A stretch of 7,483 nucleotides of DNA from a bacterium. GTDB lineage: Bacteria > Pseudomonadota > Alphaproteobacteria > Rhizobiales > Xanthobacteraceae. Location: positions 1-7,483 of the forward strand of contig JAQSDT010000091.1 in the NCBI GenBank assembly GCA_029946075.1, written 5' to 3'. The notes below the pieces were generated by a model. That model made no database searches and was not told the origin of the DNA. It saw nothing but the letters and a program-made list of their open reading frames with translations. The position numbers were made by a program, and so were the translations under genes. This document shows positions 5,870 to 7,483 of this stretch, in pieces. Every line of letters begins with the position of its first letter. Within the stretch, counting starts at the first letter, position 1.

Positions 5870-5998
5870 AAACAGGCCGATCTCCCCGTTCAAGCACCCA
5901 CAAAATTCGAGATGGTTATAAACCTCAAAACCGCCAACGCGATTGGCGTGACAATTCCTCCCACATTGATCGCGCGCGCGGACGAAGTGATCGAGTGA
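5870..5998 (+). pseudogene. C-terminal remnant of an ABC transporter substrate-binding protein (PF04392 type)
   Basis: Reading codons from 5870 to the TGA at 5996-5998 gives about 42 residues, including ADLPVQAPTKFE, INLKTANAIGVTIPPTL and the ending ARADEVIE. This is the characteristic tail of the PF04392 (formerly DUF534) substrate-binding family. It aligns without gaps to the last 38 residues of the intact gene at 6203-7180, with about half identical, so it is a paralogue and not a duplicate. Nothing of the upstream 280 or so residues of the family is present: the tetR stop lies only 28 bp before it. The truncation marks a recombination or deletion junction between 5842 and 5870. No start codon or function is expected. 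Confidence 0.82.
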
Positions 5999-6068
5999 AT
6001 CCACGTCCTGCCATTCATCTGGCATGGGTCGCTGAATGTATCTAGCCGTGCCGTCGAGGCAATCCCGA

Positions 6069-6107
6069 CCCGTCAGATAGTGACCATACCAGCAACCGTC
6101 TGACGGG
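6069..6107. repeat. 9-bp inverted repeat in the gap between substrate-binding remnant and intact gene
   Basis: CCCGTCAGA (6069-6077) and TCTGACGGG (6099-6107) are perfectly complementary, separated by 21 bp. It follows the remnant's stop by about 70 bp and precedes the intact gene by about 95 bp. It could be the terminator of the lost gene or a regulatory hairpin. The rest of 5999-6202 shows no gene and no clear promoter. Confidence 0.4.
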
Positions 6108-6202
6108 CACCTATGGCTGGCTATCCTCTCTCATTTTCCTCCGAACCTGTGTAAGACTTGGATCCAGTTCAATGCTGGTCGTGCTCAACGTAGGGAAAAA
6201 CG

Positions 6203-7180
6203 ATGGAACGGCGCAGGCTCGTCAAAACTCTTGCGGTTGCAGCAATCACTGCGCTCGTTCCATCGGTTCTGCGTGGCGCAGAGAGAGTTTATCGGATCGG
6301 CTATCTGACAGCTAACCTGCGTAGCTATCCCTGGGTGGATGACTTCGTTCGCGAACTGGCAGAACGAGGTTACGTTGAAGGGAAGAACTTGAACATTGAG
6401 TGGCGCGAAGCCAAGGGGCAAACGAGTATTCTCCCGGAGCTGGCTGACGACCTGGTCAAACGGAACCTCGATGCCATCGTGGTCGTGACCAACAATGCTG
6501 CAAAATTGGTGCAGGAGCGCACCAAGACAGTTCCAATCATTGTATTGGCGAGTCACGACGGGGTTGGAGCGGCACTCTATTCCAGCCTCTCTCATCCTGG
6601 TGCGAACATCACAGGCATCGACAGCCTTTCACCCGCACTCGATACGAAACGTGTTCAATATCTCAAGGAAGCCGTGCCAACTCTGTCGAGACTGGCAGTG
6701 CTATCCAACCCTCTCTTTGGGGGGACAGACATTCACCTGAGCAGCATCATGTCCGCCGCAAAGGAACTGGGGATCGAGCCCATTCGAGCCGATGTACGAT
6801 CATCCGCAGAATTTGAACCCGCATTCTCCGCCGTCTTGCGTAGTCGCGTTGATGGAATTGTTGTGGTTACCGACCCAATGTTACTTTTCGAACGCAAGCG
6901 GATCGTTGATTTTGCAATCCAGAATTCTGTCCCCAGCGCTTATGAGTTCAAGGAGTATGTGCAAATCGGCGGGCTGCTTTCCTATGGTGCAACGTTCGAG
7001 GGGATGTGGCGTCGCGGGGCATACTACGTCGACAAGGTTCTCAAGGGTACAAAACCGAGCGAGTTACCCGTGGAGTTGCCAACGCAATTCAACCTGGCCT
7101 TCAATATTAAGGCGGCAAGAATACTCGGCGTGGAAATCCCACAATCACTGCTCGCAACAGCCAACGACGTGATCGAGTGA
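6203..7180 (+). CDS. ABC transporter substrate-binding protein (PF04392 type), apparently full length
   Basis: The 325-residue protein has an export signal (MERRRLVKTLAVAAITALVPSVLRGA, written here as residues 1-26: basic start, then hydrophobic core) followed by YRIGYL. The family body follows, with FVRELAERGYVEGKNL, SHPGANITGIDSL (written in part), VDGIVVVTDP, IGGLLSYG and the terminal LLATANDVIE. Its length is normal for this family, which binds small solutes in the periplasm for an ABC importer. Members in rhizobial genomes are often orphans, as here, where no permease or ATPase gene adjoins it. The start is supported by AGGGA (6192-6196) 6 nt upstream of the ATG. GC content in sampled stretches is about 55%, clearly below the 65-75% seen in the caspase-like and SDR genes, suggesting a separate origin. 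The ligand is unknown. Confidence 0.85.
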   Translation: MERRRLVKTLAVAAITALVPSVLRGAERVYRIGYLTANLRSYPWVDDFVRELAERGYVEGKNLNIEWREAKGQTSILPELADDLVKRNLDAIVVVTNNAAKLVQERTKTVPIIVLASHDGVGAALYSSLSHPGANITGIDSLSPALDTKRVQYLKEAVPTLSRLAVLSNPLFGGTDIHLSSIMSAAKELGIEPIRADVRSSAEFEPAFSAVLRSRVDGIVVVTDPMLLFERKRIVDFAIQNSVPSAYEFKEYVQIGGLLSYGATFEGMWRRGAYYVDKVLKGTKPSELPVELPTQFNLAFNIKAARILGVEIPQSLLATANDVIE

Positions 7181-7371
7181 ACCAATCTTCGAGTGAAAGT
7201 AGCAGACGGAATTGCGCTCGCGTCTCGGACTGATGACTTTTTGGCGTGCCGCTCCGCCCTGCTGCGATCGGAAACCGCGGCTCAGGTCATCGAGAATGAT
7301 CGTAGGAGATCCAAGGACCGCGCCAAGGAAATCGGTGTATCACCAGGAACAGGAAACCCGGTCTCAACAAA

Positions 7372-7402
7372 AATCCCGCTAACCTTTTGAGTTAGCAGGA
7401 TT
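7372..7402 (-). terminator. Element-borne intrinsic terminator directly after tRNA-fMet
   Basis: Read on the minus strand, a 12-bp stem (7391-7402 with 7372-7383, one G-U wobble) with a 7-nt loop is followed by TTTTTGTTG. It begins only 4 nt after the CCA end of the tRNA. It is unlike the terminator at 2681-2709, so the inserted segment seems to bring its own. The 190 bp between it and the substrate-binding gene (7181-7371) hold no convincing gene. Confidence 0.8.
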
Positions 7403-7404
7403 AA

Positions 7405-7483
<79 letters not shown>

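Larger units (their letters stand above)
2780..7404. mobile_element. Integrase-less genomic islet inserted in tRNA-fMet (about 4.6 kb)
   Basis: The segment is bounded by the 47-bp tRNA-derived direct repeats, with the intact tRNA at the right end and the fragment at the left. It holds an MBL-fold hydrolase, an SDR enzyme, a TetR regulator, a substrate-binding-protein remnant and an intact relative. No integrase, excisionase, transposase or replication gene is visible. The usual integrase position beside the intact tRNA (7181-7371) has no convincing gene. It may be a decayed island, a non-autonomous element mobilised in trans, or the residue of stacked insertions. The repeat evidence is direct; the history is inferred. 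Confidence 0.7.

Noticed and set aside
5834..6025. 63-codon minus-strand open frame after tetR
   Set aside because: It is the antisense of the substrate-binding remnant, which gives a clear family match on the plus strand.
7193..7390. 65-codon plus-strand frame next to tRNA-fMet, considered as an integrase relic
   Set aside because: Non-ATG start, no integrase motifs (no R..HxxR..Y pattern), and it runs into the terminator hairpin.

Overview
The window reads as chromosomal DNA of an alphaproteobacterium of the Bradyrhizobium/Nitrobacteraceae type. This rests on high GC, a Bradyrhizobium-style autotransporter C-terminus, an exported caspase-like protein, a PF04392-type orphan ABC substrate-binding protein, and an alphaproteobacterial initiator tRNA. 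The genus is inferred from family resemblance, not from a search.

Left part, 1-2730 (apparent chromosome backbone). The end of an autotransporter beta-barrel runs off the left edge and is followed by a hairpin. A near-consensus CRP-type palindrome (433-448) then precedes a 532-residue exported protein that joins a caspase-like His/Cys peptidase domain to an LCCL domain and a C-terminal beta-rich domain. A terminator-like hairpin follows. Next comes a small ribbon-helix-helix-like gene on the minus strand, and then a strong minus-strand intrinsic terminator (2681-2709) that appears to be the original terminator of a tRNA gene.

Right part, 2733-7483 (integrated segment). An intact initiator tRNA-fMet (minus strand, 7407-7483) sits exactly at the right edge. 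Its last 45 nt are duplicated at 2735-2779 with two substitutions. The two copies form a 47-bp imperfect direct repeat (2733-2779 and 7405-7451) bounding about 4.6 kb, which is the signature of site-specific integration with crossover at the anticodon loop. No integrase is visible between the repeats, so this looks like a relic or a non-autonomous island. The element also supplies a new intrinsic terminator directly behind the tRNA (7372-7402).

Cargo. A divergent regulator/operon module consists of a TetR-family repressor (5204-5842, plus) facing a two-gene minus-strand operon. That operon encodes an extended SDR/NAD-dependent epimerase-like enzyme (4010-5083) and a Tat-exported metallo-beta-lactamase-fold hydrolase resembling NAPE-PLD/UlaG-type enzymes (2937-4013). 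The two genes overlap by 4 bp (ATGA), and a 22-bp imperfect palindrome in the shared intergenic region is a good candidate TetR operator. Right after tetR lies a 42-codon C-terminal remnant of an ABC substrate-binding protein (5870-5998). A complete, lower-GC member of the same family follows (6203-7180). The element therefore looks like a mosaic: a small regulated enzyme module next to a decayed and an intact solute-binding gene.
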